A stretch of DNA of 64,000 nt from Aselliscus stoliczkanus (GCA_033961575.1 CM066737.1:49018771-49082770); one strand, 5' to 3'. Positions 11,798 through 25,392 are shown, numbered from the stretch's first letter. The notes: generated by a model not told the origin, from the letters alone. Made by a program: numbers and translations.

Positions 11798-11897
11798 TCT
11801 TTTGAGGGCAGTGTCACTGGCCCTCATATGTGGGACCGAACCGGGGCCACTGGCTTCCCAAGCCAGCGCTTAACCACCGAGCCACTGGGCCGGCCCT
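11798..11897 (-). mobile_element. Short SINE with 17-bp target duplication
   Basis: The SINE is bounded by tatagattgcttttttt at 11781-11797 and tatagattgcttttttt at 11898-11914, which match. The target begins at a T-run on this strand, as expected for L1-endonuclease priming. Confidence 0.92.
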
Positions 11898-12197
11898 TAT
11901 AGATTGCTTTTTTAATATGGACATTTTAACTATATTAATGCTTTCTATCCATGAGCATGGTATATGCTTCCATTTATTTGTATCTTTTAAAATTTCTCTC
12001 TTCAATATCATAATTTTCTGATTACAGGTCTTTTATCACCTCTGTTATATTTATCCCCAGATAAATATAATTTTGATGCAATTATAAATGTCAATGTTTT
12101 CCTAATTTCACTCTTGATAGTTTATGACTAGGGAATAAAAGTGCAACTGATTTCTGAATATTAATTTTGTATCTTGCTACTTTACTAAATTCATTTA

Positions 12198-12226
12198 TTA
12201 GTATATATATATATATATATATATAA
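12198..12226. repeat. (TA)n microsatellite
   Basis: This is a TA run of about 28 bp within the ORF2 remains of the minus-strand L1. Confidence 0.9.
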
Positions 12227-12294
12227 TTTTTTGGTGGAATCTTTGTCTTCTATAAAAAGTATCATGTCATCTATTAATAATTACAGTTTTTTGG

Positions 12295-12764
12295 TTTTGT
12301 TTTGTTTTTTTTTAAAGATTTTATTGGGGAATTGGGGGAGGGGAACAGCATTGGGGAACTGGGGAAGGGGAACACACAACTGGCTGTCCTTTTGGTTTTC
12401 AGTCTAGTTGTGGAGGACATTGCTTCACTAGCCCATGTTGGTATCATCATTGTGCTCTTCTTGGGTGAGGCAGATCAGGCACAGGTTTCTGGATGGCCTC
12501 TCACAGCAGATCTTGGCAGCTCACACTGGCTGCCAGCTGCTCACACTGGCTACCAACCACTCACTGTAACCTATGGCAGCCCACTGCAGCAGGGGCTGCA
12601 GCTATGTTGTCCCGGGGACTCACAGCAGCCCAGCTCCAGGTGGAGCTGTTGTTCACCATCTTAGCTGTAGAGGGCAGTGTCACTGGCACTCATATGTGGG
12701 ATGTGAATCAGTGCTGCTGACGTCCCAAGCCAGCTCTTAACCAATGCACCACTAAGCCAGCCCC
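12295..12764 (-). mobile_element. Long-form SINE (about 470 bp)
   Basis: On the minus strand the order is: tRNA-like head; a GC-rich body with repeated 'gctgcag/cagccagc' motifs; a conserved stretch ending 'CACAACTAGACTGAAA'; and a tail CCCCAATAAAATCTTTAAAA. The duplication aataattacagtttt (12276-12294) recurs with one change at 12765-12780. The AATAAA plus TCTTT tail places it in the T+ class of SINEs. Confidence 0.9.
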
Positions 12765-13195
12765 AATAATGACAGTTTTACTTCTTCATTTTTAATTTGA
12801 TTGCCTTTTGTTTCTTTTTCTTATCTGATTGCTGTGGCTAGGATTTCTAGTATTATGTGTATAGAAATGGTAAAAGTGAAAAGACTTGTCTTGTTCCTGA
12901 CATTAAGGTGAATGCTTTTAGCTTTTTCCTATTGAGTATGATAATAACTTTGGCGTTGTAATATATGGCCTTTATTATGTTGAAATATGTTCCCTTAATT
13001 CTCAGTTTACTGAGAGTTTTTATCACAAATGGATACTGGATTTTGTCAAATGCTTTTTCTCCATCTATTTCTTTATATCATATGATTTTTATCCTTCATT
13101 TTGTTTGTGTGGTATGTTGCATTAATTCGTTTGTGAATACTAAACAAACCTTGTATCACAGGAATAAATACCTCTTAATCATGATATATGATCTT

Positions 13196-13354
13196 CTTAT
13201 TTTTTATTTTTTATTTTTTTAGCTGAGCCATCCTGCCACCTGTTGGCAGCTCAAAGGCAGCTCAGGTCAGGCTGGGCATCTAACTGCTGTTGCTCAGAGC
13301 TCAGCTCGCACGCTTGAGCAAGGTCTTATCCAACTGAGCCACTCGGCCGACCCT
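13196..13354 (-). mobile_element. SINE with GAGCTC-type head
   Basis: On the minus strand: GTCGGCCGAGTGGCTCAGTT, then 'GCTCAGAGC...AGCAACAGCAGTT', then a body with repeated 'cagctgag' and an A-tail. This is a different tRNA-related head from the short form. The duplication tatatgatctt is at 13185-13195 and 13355-13365. Confidence 0.88.
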
Positions 13355-14960
13355 TATATGATCTTTTTAATGTATTACTGTATTTGGTTTGCTAACATTT
13401 TGTTGAAGATTTTTGCATCTATGTTCTTCAGGGACATCAGCCTATCCTTTTATTTTTTTTTATTATTGTAATGTCTTTATGTGGTTTTGGAATCAGGGTA
13501 ATGGTGGCCTCATAGAAAGAGCTTGGGAGCTTTTGCTCCTGTTGAATTTTTTTGAATAATTTGAGAAGAAAAAGTGTTAATTCTTCTTAGAAGTTTGGTA
13601 AAATTCACCTTGTCCAAGGCTTTTGTTTGTTGGGAGCTTGTTCACAATTGATTTGACTTTATTAATAGTATTCAGTTGGTTCAGATTTTCTGTTTCTTCT
13701 TGAGTCATCCTTGGAAGATTGTATGTTTCCAGGAATTTATCTATTTCTTCCAGATTGTCCAATTTTTTGGTATATAATTGTTCATATTATTTTCCTAAAT
13801 TTTTTTTTGTATTTCTGTGATGTCCATTGTCACTTTTCCTCTTTCATTTCTGATTTTATTTATTTGGGTCCTCTCTTTTTTTCTTGATTAATCTGGTTAA
13901 AAGTTTCTGAATTTTATTTATCTTTTCAAAGAACCAGTTTTATTGATCGTTTGCATTGTTTTTTAGACACTATTTCATTTATTTCTGCTTTGATTTTTAT
14001 TATGTTCTTCCTTGTATGCATTTTGGGCTTTATCTGCTCTTCTTTGTCCAGTTCCCTTAAGCAGAGAGTTAGATGTTTGAGATTTTTCTTGTTTCTTGAG
14101 TTAGGCTTGTATTGCTATGAATTTCTCTCTTAGGACTGCTTTTTCTGTGTCCCATAGATTTTGGGTCACTCTGTTTTCATTTTTGTTTGTCTCAAGGTAT
14201 TTTTTATTTCTTCCATGATCTCATTATTAACCCATTAATTGTTTAGTAGCATGTTATTTAGCCTCTATGTTTTTGTGTGTATTTTAGGGCTTTTTTGTTT
14301 TGTTTTGTTTTTGTAATTGATTTCCAGTTTCATACCATTGTGATCAGAGAGGATTCAATCTTCTTGAATTTACTGAGAATTGTTTTGTGGCCTAACATAT
14401 TTTCTTTCTTGGAAAATGTTCGATATACACATTAAAAGAATGTATATTCTGCTACTTTTGTGTAGATGCTCAAAAATAGCAATTAAATCTATGTGGTCTG
14501 GTTTGTCATTTAAGGTCCCTGTTTCCTTGTTAATTTTCTGTCTGGAAAATCTGTCCATTGGTGTTAATTGGGTGTTAAATTCCCCGACTATGACTGTATT
14601 ACTGTCGACCTATCCTTTACACCAGTCAATATTTCTTTTATATTTAGGTGCTCCTATGTTGGATGCATAGATGTTTATTTGTGCTATATCCTCTTGTGGT
14701 TTGATCTCTTTATCAATATGTAATGCCCTTCAATGTCTCTTATTATAGCCCTCATTTTAAAGTTTATTTTTGTCTGGTTTAAGTATTGCTATCCCAGCTT
14801 CCCAACTTTTTAATTTTTACATTTTCATTTGCATGAAATATATTTTTTCTACCCCTTTACTTTTTGCCTATGTATGTATTTCAGTCTGAGTTGGGTCTCT
14901 TGTAGACAGCATTTGTATGGTCCGTGTTTTCTTATGCATTCGTCTAGTCTATGTCTGTTT

Positions 14961-15427
14961 TTTAAAAGATTTTTGGGGGGAATTAGTGGAGGGGAACAGC
15001 CTAGGGGAATTGGGGAATGGGAACAGGCAAGTTGCTTTCCTTTTGTTCTTCAGTCTAGTTGTGGAGGACATCGCTTCACTGGCCCATATTGGTATTATCA
15101 TTGCTCTCTTCCCAGTGAGGCAGTTGCTTGCTGGTCATTGGATAGATGCTCATGGCAACTCATGGCAGCTCACACATGCTGCCCGCCACTTATGCTGGCT
15201 GCCAGCCACCCAAGGCAGCTCGCGGAAGCCCACTGCAGCAGGAGCTGCAGCCTACTCCATCATCAGGAACTCACAGCAGCCCAGCCCCTGGTCGAACTGT
15301 TGTTCACAATCTTAGCTGTAGAGGGTACAGCATCATGGGCCCTCATGTGGGATCTGAACTGGGGTCCTGCTCCTCAAAGCTGGATCTTCCAAGCCAACTC
15401 TTAACCAATGCACCACTCAGCCAGCCC
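14961..15427 (-). mobile_element. Long-form SINE, diverged
   Basis: It has the same order of head, GC-rich body and T+ tail as the copy at 12295, with more changes, including an altered head ('ccaactcttaaccaatgcac'). The duplication tagtctatgtctgttt (14945-14960) matches tagtccatgtctttt at 15428-15443 with few changes. Confidence 0.87.
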
Positions 15428-18258
15428 TAGTCCATGTCTTTTCATTGGAGTATTTAATCCATTTACATTTAAAATTATGGTTGATTGTATTTTATTATTC
15501 ACATATTTTTAAAAAATTGTTTGTTTTTCCCCTTCTTCATCTTACAGAAGTCCCTTTAACATTTTTTGTAATACTCACTTGCTGGTAATGAATTTCTTTA
15601 GTTTTTTCTTTTCTGGGATGCTCTTTATCTATCCTTCAATTTTATGATAGCCTTGCTGGGTCGAGTATTCTTGGTTATAGGCTTTTACTTTTCATCAGCT
15701 TGCATATTTCCTACTACTCCCTCCTGACCTGCAGTGTTTGTGTTGAAAAATCAGCTGACAATCTTATTTGAGCTCCTTTGTAGGTAACTACTTGTCTTTC
15801 TCTTGCTGACTTTAGGATTCTGTTTGTTTATAATCTTTGCCATTTCAATTATGCATCTCAATGTGGACCTCTTTGGGTTCATCTTGTTTGGAACTCTGCA
15901 TTTCCTGGCCTTGTATGTCTATTTCCTTCGCCACCTTAAGGGAGTTTTCAGTCATTATTTCCTCAAATATGTACTTGATCCCTTGCTCCCTCTCTTCTCC
16001 TTCTGTACCCCTATAATGTATCTGTTGTTATGATTGATGTTGTCCCAGAGGTCCCTTAAACTATCTTCTTTTTTAAAATTGTTTTTTTGTTGTTTTTGTT
16101 CCAATTGGATGTATTCTGCTACTCATCTTCCAAATTGGTGATTTGATCCTCTGCTTCATTTATTCAGCTATTGATTCCTTCTAGTGTTTTCTTCATTTCA
16201 GTATTATATTCTTCATTTCTCACTGGTTCCTTTTTATGGTTTCAAGGTCTTATATTGTGCTTACTACCATTTTGTTAAAGTTCTCACTAAGTTCCCTAAG
16301 CATTTTTGTAACCAGCATTTTGATCTCTGTCTCTGGTAGGTTGGTTTCCTCCATTTCACCTATTATTTTTCTGGAGTTTTTTTCTGTTCTTTTACTTGGG
16401 AAATGTTTCTTTGTTTTTCATTTTGTCTGACTCTCTGTGTTCATTTTTCTGATCTCCTATGTCTCTCAGTTATCATCGGGTTGCCTTATGTAATATGTAC
16501 CCTTTGTTTTCCATTGGTGCAGTCTCCCTGATCTGCATTGGTGCAGTACTGTTTGTTCCAGGAGTGTCCCATGTGTATGTTGTGTATGCACCCTTGTTGT
16601 AATTGAGTCTTGATTGTTTTTGTTTCATCAATGGGTGCTCTCGACTCTCAGGCTGACTGGCTGTGAGGATTAGCTATGTCTGTAGCATATGAGCTGCTGT
16701 ATGGGGCCTGACCCCTCAGAAGGTGATTCACCTCAGTGGGCTCTTGTGTCTGTTGAGATCACCCTTTGGGCATGTCACTTGTGGGGCTAATCAGGTAGTG
16801 CTCTGGTGTGATCTGAGGCTGGTGTCTGGTTGTGTTGTTTCTGGTGCCTCTTGTGAGGGGCTCTGATGAAGGCCAATTTCAGCCTTGACTGTGACTGGCC
16901 TGGGGCTACCTGGTAAGAACTACAAAGCTGTATGCAGTTAGTTGCTGCCTTTGGTAGATCTGCAGTCATTTTGGGGAGGCTAGAATCTGAACTGAGGGCA
17001 GCTATCAACAATAACAGGCTTGGGACAACTTAGCAAAAGGCCCAGGGTACCCTTAGGCCAGTTGTCACCTAATGGCTTCCCATATAGCTCTGCCATTGAA
17101 AGAACCTTTTTAGGTACACAGGGCTAGGCTGGTCACCCCATGCTGAGAGTGTCTGATAGTGCTGTACATGTTGGGTGGGGCAAGATCCCAGGGAATCACT
17201 GGGGTGGAGTGGGTGGTGTTACCAGAGTTAATGCAGATATAGTTTTTGGGACAGTGGTGTGCCTGTGGCCACTATGCAAAATGTGCAGAGAACACCAAGG
17301 CCAGCTGCTGCACACCTTGGCCCTCAGAACCCCGACAGCTATCCAAGAAATGCTGTAGCACAGGTGGTTACACAAGCTGCCTTGGGCAATCTGCTGCTGG
17401 AAGAGCCTTCTGCAGCATTCAGGGCAAGGCTGGCCCAGGTAGTGAGAGTTCCCCCAGCGAGGCCTCATGAGCTGGGTAAGGCAGGGTCTGAAGGAGTCAC
17501 TGTGATGGGGTAGGTGGTGTTCACAAGGTTAATGTGCATTGAGTTATTTTGCCAGTGCTGAGCCTGCGACCACTGCACGAAATTCCAGAGAACACCGAGG
17601 TTAATGCTGCCTCAGGTTTGGCTGTGTGGTGGAGAGCTCAACACAGGAAAGCTGGCACCTGCCAGTAGACTACATGTGAGGCTGGCTTCATACAGGGTTA
17701 ATGGTAGCTGTCCCTCTATCCTCCACCTTGAAGCCACAACTCAGTGTTTCCCTGTATGTCCCTCGTGCCTCTCAAGATGCTGCCTCTCTGATGGAGCCCA
17801 GGGTGAATGCTTGAATGTGTTTGTGTCTATGCATGGGCCATTTAAGTGGACATCCATGTTTCCAGCCACCTTCTATCTCATCAGGACTTTCAGAATCCTT
17901 ACTGACTTCCACAGCTAGATGTTTGGGAAGTCCTTTTCTCAGCACAGGACCCCTGGACTGTGGAACCTGGTGTAGGTATGGGACCCTTCACTCTTCAGGA
18001 GGTCCTCTGTTACTGAGTTGCCCCTCATTGTGCTCATCCACAACCTGTGGGTTTGAGGTCAGCCAGTATTGGCCCTCTGCCCTGCCTATCAGTCTCAATG
18101 AGGCCTTTCCTTTATATCCTTAGTTATAGGGGTTCTGTTCAGCTTGTCTTAAGATAATTCCCAAGGTTGATTTTTCCATAATTTAGTTATAATTTTAATG
18201 TGGTCATGGGAGGTGGTAGGCACAACGTTGAACTATTCTGCTGTCTTGACTCTTGTTG

Positions 18259-19345
18259 CAACAATTACCTTTAATGTAAATGGATTAAATTCTCCAATAA
18301 TAAAACATAGGGTGACTGAAAGGATAATAAAAACTTTACATATGCTGCCTATAGGAGACTCACTTCAGATTGAAATATATACACAGACTGAAACGAAAGA
18401 GATGGATAAAGGTAGCTCATGAAAAAGTAAATGAAGAAAAAAGAAAAGCTGGGGTAGCAATACTTATACCAGACAAAATACACTTTAAAACAAAGGCTAG
18501 AGGGCCGGCTGAGTGGCCCAGTTGATTAAGAGCTCACTCAAGAGTGTGAACTGAGGTCTGAGCAACAGCAGTTCGATGCCCAGCCCGAGATGAGCAGCTG
18601 CTGAGCTGCCAAAGGATAGCAGGATGGCTCAGCTAAAAAAAAAAAAAAAATAAAAAAAAACCAAAGGCTATAACAAGAGACAAAGAAGGATCCAGTAATC
18701 CTACTTCTGGGTATTTGTTTGAAGAAACCCAAAACACTACTTCAAATGGACATGTGCATACATATGTTCATTGCAGCACTATTTACAATATCCAAGCTAT
18801 GGAGACAACCTGGGTGTACATTAATGGAGGAATGGATAAAGAAGAGGTGATATACATATACAATGGAATATTTTTCAGCCATAAGTTAGAGTGAAATCTT
18901 GCCATCTGCAACAACATTGATGGACTTAGAGGGTATTGTGCTGAGTAGAGTAAGTCAGACAGAGAAAGACAAATGCCATTTGATTTCAATTATATGTGGA
19001 ATCTAAAAAACAAAATAAAAGAACAAAGAAAACAAACAAACTCATAGATAAGAGAACATTTTGATGGTTGCCAGATGGGAGGGGTTGGGGGAATGAGTGA
19101 AAAAGATGAAGGGATTAGGAAGTACTATTTGGTAGTTACAAAATAGTCATGGGGATGTAAATTTTGGCATAAAGAATATAGTCAATAAGATTGTAATAAC
19201 TATGTATGGTGTCAGATGGGTACTAGATTTATCAGGGTGATCACCATGTAAGTTACATAAATGTCTAATCACTATATTGTACACTGGAAACTAATATAAT
19301 ATTGTATGTCAACTGTAATTGAAAAATAAAAAAGTATTAAAAATA
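18259..19345 (+). mobile_element. L1 (+), right part of the split copy
   Basis: It resumes the element left at 9545: the start of the ORF2 endonuclease ('tttaatgtaaatggattaaa', 18270-18500), then after a SINE a jump to the C-terminal ORF2 region (about 18690, 'atccagtaatcctacttctg') and a 3' UTR ending in an A-rich tail near 19345. The central ORF2, including reverse transcriptase, is deleted. Confidence 0.85.
18500..18662 (+). mobile_element. SINE with GAGCTC-type head
   Basis: It begins GAGGGCCGGCTGAGTGGCCC, carries 'tgagcaacagcagttcgatg', and ends in 'ggatggctcagct' plus an A-tail of about 25 bp. The duplication aaaggcta is at 18492-18499 and 18663-18670. It is the same subfamily as the copies at 13196 and 27103. 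Confidence 0.9.
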
Positions 19346-20068
<723 letters not shown>

Positions 20069-20608
20069 TGAAGGCCAGTACCTTCTGCATGCAGAGGAAT
20101 GAGTTCCTCATGAACACCATCGTGTCTCCATGATTATAATTCTGTGAATTCAGAGAACAAACAGTCAAACTTGTTTGGAGTCATTAGATACACACACAAC
20201 CCTCATTCTACTCAAGTGGATGCAAACCAGAAGTCTGACCTGTTTTTCCATGATTGCTGTGATACCTACTGTTGTGGTTGTCATTGTCATCATCCTCACC
20301 ATCATCCTTTACCATCATAGTAATGAAATAATCACTTCAAATTTAAATTTGAGATACAAAATCAAAAACAAAAACAAGAAGTTAAAAAATTCCACCTAAA
20401 AGGGTCAACATATTTGATGCACTTGAACTTCAAATTTCACTTTGAACTTTATAGAATCCAGAACAAAAAAAGAGAAACAAGATAAATTGTATCCTTCTTA
20501 ACAATTAGAAAAGAAAGCAGAGGACGAATTCTGAAAGGAAACAAAGAGATTTGTCATACAGTATTTTATCTAGTGGATACTAAGTGATCTAAAAAGTGTT
20601 GTCTATGG

Positions 20609-20719
20609 GTACCCCAGTCGGGACCCCCTCTCATTTTGACAGCTGTTACTTTCGGCCCTAATAAACTGTCCTGTACTGCAAACTTTAAATAAATTAATTA
20701 AATAAATAAAAATTAAAAC
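20609..20719 (+). mobile_element. Retrocopy of an ERV LTR transcript end
   Basis: A 111-bp insert is flanked by tgttgtctatgg at 20597-20608 and 20720-20731. Its sequence (GTACCCCAGTCGGGACCCC ... CCTAATAAACTGTCCTG ... GCAAACTTT) looks like the R region of a class I retroviral LTR with an AATAAA signal, followed by an A-rich (aaat)n tail. The direct repeats and tail show that an RNA ending in an LTR was copied in by L1 machinery. It could alternatively be an uncatalogued SINE with an LTR-like core. Confidence 0.65.
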
Positions 20720-21469
20720 TGTTGTCTATGGATCACTGCCAACCCATGAATAATTTGTCAATCTAGGATGAGACTAGGAGCTTGTGCCAAATGTAAACCC
20801 TGCCACTGAACAAACTGTTTAATTCAGCTGACTGTGTATAGTATGATTTTATTGATGAAAGCAGAAATATGTTGGTGTATGTTCTGGTGTGAGGTCTTGT
20901 ACCCACAGTTTGAGTGACACTGATCTAAAAGGCAAAAGGACTTAGAAGTTCAAGTTTAGAAACTTAGTATACTCATACACAGACAATTTGAGTTCTTTGT
21001 GTTAAGGAAATTATATGGTCCAGAAGAACTTACACATTTATTTTCCCAAGGGTCAGGATTCACCTTGAGAATTCAAGATTGAGAGCCTTGGGGCAGAGAG
21101 CACAAGTACCTCTCTTCTTCACTTTGAGACAGCTTGAGCAGTCTCTTGCCTTTGAAACATCTGTGGTCTAGAGAAACAGCCTGTCCTGCCAGCCTCACAC
21201 TGCCAAGAGCATGCATGTAACCAGCCATATCTATTCAGAGGCAGAAAGAATTAAACTGTAAAGAGGCAGCTCAGGCTTTTCATACTTTCATGTATTTGCA
21301 CACACTGTTGCTTGGTATCTGGAATTCCAACCCTCTAATCAACCAACCTTCTTTGCATGAAAACTCCTATTCATTCTTCAAGACCACAAATCAATGGTTG
21401 TTCTATTCTCTGCAATATCATAGCATGTATAGTGTATATATACTGTCTACTATCCTAACTATTACTGGG

Positions 21470-21570
21470 CCCCCATAAGAACAAGGTGTCATGTTCATTT
21501 TTGTATTCTTAGTGCCGAGCACAGTGCCTGGGTCCTAGTAGATGCTCAAATAATGCTTGTGAATGAGTAG
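21470..21570 (+). repeat. L2 3'-end fragment
   Basis: The phrase 'agcacagtgcctgggtccta', then 'gtagatgctcaaataatgct' and 'gtgaatgagt', follows the well-known L2 3' end. It is ancient and diverged. Confidence 0.75.
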
Positions 21571-21909
21571 CTGTATAAGCACTCCTATTTCACACAGTGC
21601 TAGAGATCCAGTAAGCATTTGTGCAATGCTTGCTGATGGAATAAAAATGCATGTGTTTTGTGATATTTTGGTTAAGTGTACAGAATATCACGTGAATCTA
21701 TCTAAACAAATTTATATTATTCAAACTACAAAGACCAAGGTTTTAACACTTGGATTGAAAATGAAATTGTACAGATTCTAAGCAGGTTCTTGAAAAAAAA
21801 ATTGACTTTAAACACTTGGTCAAGATCATAAAGTCTGGCAATAATTGCTTAGCTAATCATTTGTTCCAGATATATCACTGGCTATCTCTGGTATTTCTAA
21901 TCTGAATCA

Positions 21910-22330
21910 CTTATCACTTACTGTAAAAAAAACATTGCTCCCAAATATGAGTGACTTAAAACAACAGATATTTGTTGCTACCTCACAGTTTCTGTGGGTT
22001 AGGAATTCTGGTATGGCTTAACTGAGTGGTTCTATTTGGTCCAGGATCTCTAATGTAGCTTTGGTCAAGATATCGGTAGGGGTTGCAATCATCCTAAGGC
22101 TCAATTGGGACTGTAGGATACACTTCCAAGATAGCTGTTAGCAGGATCTTTGCCAAGATTGAGTAATTCAAAAGAGTGAACAAGAAAGAAGATACAGTAC
22201 CTTTTATGATCTAGTCTCCAAAGCCACATACTGTCACTTCTATTGTGGTCTATTCATTAGCAGCAGTCGCTAAATCTAGCCCACATTCAAAGGAAGGTGA
22301 ATCAGGCTTCACTTCTTGCAGGAAGGAATA
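21910..22330. repeat. Old interspersed repeat, class uncertain
   Basis: The segment 'gagtgacttaaaacaacaga ... cctcacagtttctgtgggtt ... ctcaattgggactgtagga' resembles a widespread old mammalian repeat that I recognise but cannot name with confidence. The rest of 20732-24408 outside listed repeats shows no exon or other feature. Confidence 0.4.
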
Positions 22331-23905
22331 TCAAATAATTGATGAACCAATTTTTAAGCTGCCAGATGACCCATACATTTGAAATGCTCAGCTGGCAGCA
22401 GCTTGAAGTAAGTGATATTTTTTTTGCAGACTGTATCAAATAGGGTTACCCAGCACACAGGAACACAACTACGTGTAGTTAAATGCAATTTAAACATGTC
22501 AAATTATTGATCTTCAGCATGTTGCCTACACAATTTCCCTTATACAAAATATGCACCTCACTGATTTGAAGATATTAGAGACAGAGCAGGAATGCATAAG
22601 GACTCAATGAATATTTGTCAAACTGAAAGTGTTATAATATAACCCAACCCAAACTTAGGAAGACAAGATATGCTCTTGTTCCTTCAGGACTCCCTTGCTG
22701 ATGGGGAGGAATGAGGATGTATTCACATACACACAATAAACGTACTAATCAATTTTAGGAGGAAAAAGGGGAATTCCACTCTCTTTTTCACAATTGCAAG
22801 CAGCTCCTATTCCCTACAAGTACAAAATCTGAAGTGGAGTTCTCAGTAAAGAATATTTAAATCTTCATTTCACATAGTTCATGAACATAAGTGAAGCCTA
22901 ACTCCAGTCTAGTCAGCCTCCTTGGCAATTTCCAGAACTTTTGGGCTCATCTTAAATGAGCCTCCACATGATTTCAGCCCTAAAGCATAAAAGGATCCAT
23001 GTAACATAACCTTGCCCAATTCATGACAGTTTGTTTAGAACCAAGTTCAGAGCACCCACTTAATGAATATTCCACATGGACAAAGTGATCTCAGGCAAAA
23101 CAGAACTTTTGGTTAAATTTGGATTTGACATACCCTTTTTCTCCTTTCTATCCTTACCTCATTCAGGGCCATTTGAAACTGGGAGGTAGAGAGGGATAGA
23201 ATATGGAGGAGGAGAGGGAATAGGAAGGCTTGGCTACTTCCCAGCTTTGTGATTTGGGACAAGTTTTTTACCCTCTCTAAGACTTGATTTCCATTTTGGA
23301 TAACATGTAATTTGCATGTCTATGAACAAAAGTCATTTTCCATTGTTATCAGTTATTTCCAATTTACAGGGTTGTCCAATAGTTTCCACCTAATCAGAAT
23401 CAGAGAACCAGAAAGATGAGCTATAGACAACACATAGTTTTGAATTAGCATAAATTTCCCCTTTCAGGCATTACAAAGAAAAAAATATTTCATAAAGTTT
23501 GAAGGTTTCTCTGAGCTGTTAGTAAGGGTCATATGCAAGTTAGTATACATTGAACCAAAGAATATTGGCATTGGGTAAGGCTGAAATTCTTTGTTCATTT
23601 CTAGAACAAAGTAGTACCACCTTGTTTCCATCCTGTGTTAGTCTGTCTTGGATCTGGGACATATGGATGGATTTACATTCCTTCATTCAACCTGAATAAC
23701 TAAAGATTGTGGAAGATAGGCCAGTTCCAGAGAATTTTTAACTACCTTCCTTTGAAGGCAAATAAAGCCGAAATGTTCTTGTTTAGCAGGGACTCAAATA
23801 AAATGAAACACTGGCTCAGTTCAGGTTCAGTTAAAAGAATGTTTTGATGTTCTATAATTGTTCATTAGAAAATATAGGTTTGATTCTGGTTTGTACGAAC
23901 TTGCT

Positions 23906-23908
<3 letters not shown>

Positions 23909-23955
<47 letters not shown>
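23909..23955. repeat. (TA)n microsatellite
   Basis: A pure TA run of about 47 bp in unique intron sequence. Confidence 0.95.
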
Positions 23956-23958
<3 letters not shown>

Positions 23959-24438
23959 GCCCAATTCATGGTTAATATCTGGGTTCATTTTGACTTGCGG
24001 TTTAGTAAATTGATGCTATTTGGTCTGTAATTTTTGTCATAATTTGATTATTTATTCCTTAGTTCTTAAGTTGTCATTTTCCTGTTCAGCACATGAATAA
24101 ATCAAAATCTTTCTGTTTTATTCCCTTCAAGTTCAAATGACTACTCCTGCCAATATTGAGTTTACTCTAAATTGAATGTCTCTTGCAAGTCCAAAACTCA
24201 AGTTTAGGAAGGATTTAATATTATATTGTTATAAATTGCTCATTCTCACTGAGCAGAGCTGAGGGACTCTTAGATTCCAAGTCCTGTTAGCCATGTCTGT
24301 CATTAAAGTCGGCCAAGGGACTGTGGTCAGTAGATAAAGTCTGAGTCCAGAAGGCTCCTATGGGATGTTTGAAGAAAGTTTGTGCAGTGCCACATTTTGA
24401 TTAACCCCAGACTTACCATTTAAAAAAATATATTTATT

Positions 24439-24555
24439 GGGCCGGCCGAGTGGCGTGGTGGTTAAGCGCTGGTTTACGAAGCCAGTGGCCCTGGTTCGGG
24501 TTCCACATGTGAGGCCAGTGACACTGCCCTCAAACAAAAAAAATCCTATTAAAAA
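24439..24555 (+). mobile_element. Short tRNA-headed SINE
   Basis: The sequence GGGCCGGCCGAGTGGCGTGG, a box B-like GGTTCGGGTTCC, then 'aggccagtgacactgccctc' and an A-tail. It is inserted in the T-rich tail of the truncated L1. Confidence 0.9.
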
Positions 24556-24559
24556 AAAA

Positions 24560-24560
<1 letters not shown>

Positions 24561-24608
<48 letters not shown>
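24561..24608. repeat. (TA)n microsatellite
   Basis: A TA run of about 48 bp following the A-tail of the SINE at 24439, probably grown from the A/T-rich tail. Confidence 0.95.
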
Positions 24609-24611
<3 letters not shown>

Positions 24612-25248
24612 TTTATCGGGGTGACATTGGTTAGTAAAATTATATAGATTTCAAGTGTACATTTTTATAATATATCATCTATATATTGCATTGTGTGTTC
24701 ACCCAGCGTCAGTTATCCTTCCATCACCATATATTTGACTCCCCTTTTCCTCTTTTACCACTCCCCACCCAGACCGCTTGGTAATCACTAAACTTGTCTG
24801 TGTCTATGAGATTTTGTTTCTCTCTGTGTTTGTCTTGTTCTTTTGTTGCTTTCAGTTTTATATTCCACATATGAGCGAAGTAATATGGTTTTTTACTTTT
24901 TGTGTCTGACTTATTTTGCTTAGCATAATAATCTTAACACCCATTCATGTTGTCACAAATGGCAGTATTTCATATTTTCTTATGGCAGAGTAGTATTCCA
25001 ATATGTGTATGTACCACATCTTTATCCAATCATCTATCAAAGGAGACTTTGATTGCTCCCATGTCTTGGCCACCGTGAATAATGTTGCAATAAACATCAG
25101 ACTTGCCATTTTGATGGACAAAGGTAAGTCTCTCTTCAAAACTAAAGGAAGACATCTCTATTTCCATTTCTACCATTAATGTGTTAATTTTTCCTTTTAT
25201 GCAACCACCCCAATTAAGTTGAATTGAATTTAAAGCAAGGAATCTTAG

Positions 25249-25392
<144 letters not shown>

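Larger units (their letters stand above)
9546..18258 (-). mobile_element. Near full-length L1 (-), inactive
   Basis: The element carries a 3' T-run (9547-9557), a 3' UTR (to about 10440), ORF2 on the minus strand (about 10450-15500), ORF1 (about 15530-16450) and a 5' UTR (to about 18258). It is flanked by caacaatt at 9538-9545 and 18259-18266, the site inside the plus-strand L1 that it split. About 1.4 kb of its length is six later SINE insertions, leaving about 7.3 kb of L1. ORF2 landmarks survive in scattered frames, for example the 13577-13762 segment 'FLETYNLPRMTQEETENLNQ' and the 14370-14558 segment 'SRQKINKETGTLNDKPDHID'. Stops are frequent, so neither ORF is intact. Confidence 0.88.
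24422..25097 (-). mobile_element. 5'-truncated L1 (-)
   Basis: Only the L1 3' UTR and the extreme C-terminal ORF2 region are present on the minus strand. It is flanked by cagacttaccattt (24408-24421) and cagacttgccattt (25098-25111), a 14-bp target duplication with one change. The T-rich 3' end holds a SINE and a TA run. The minus-strand segment 24945-25139 preserves C-terminal ORF2 residues such as 'SPLIDDWIKMWYIHILEYYS'. Confidence 0.88.

Noticed and set aside
12302..12664. 120-codon frame
   Set aside because: It is the antisense of a long-form SINE; similar frames recur in every long-form copy.
14829..15404. 191-codon open frame as a gene
   Set aside because: It runs from L1 antisense sequence into a SINE and has no conserved protein pattern.
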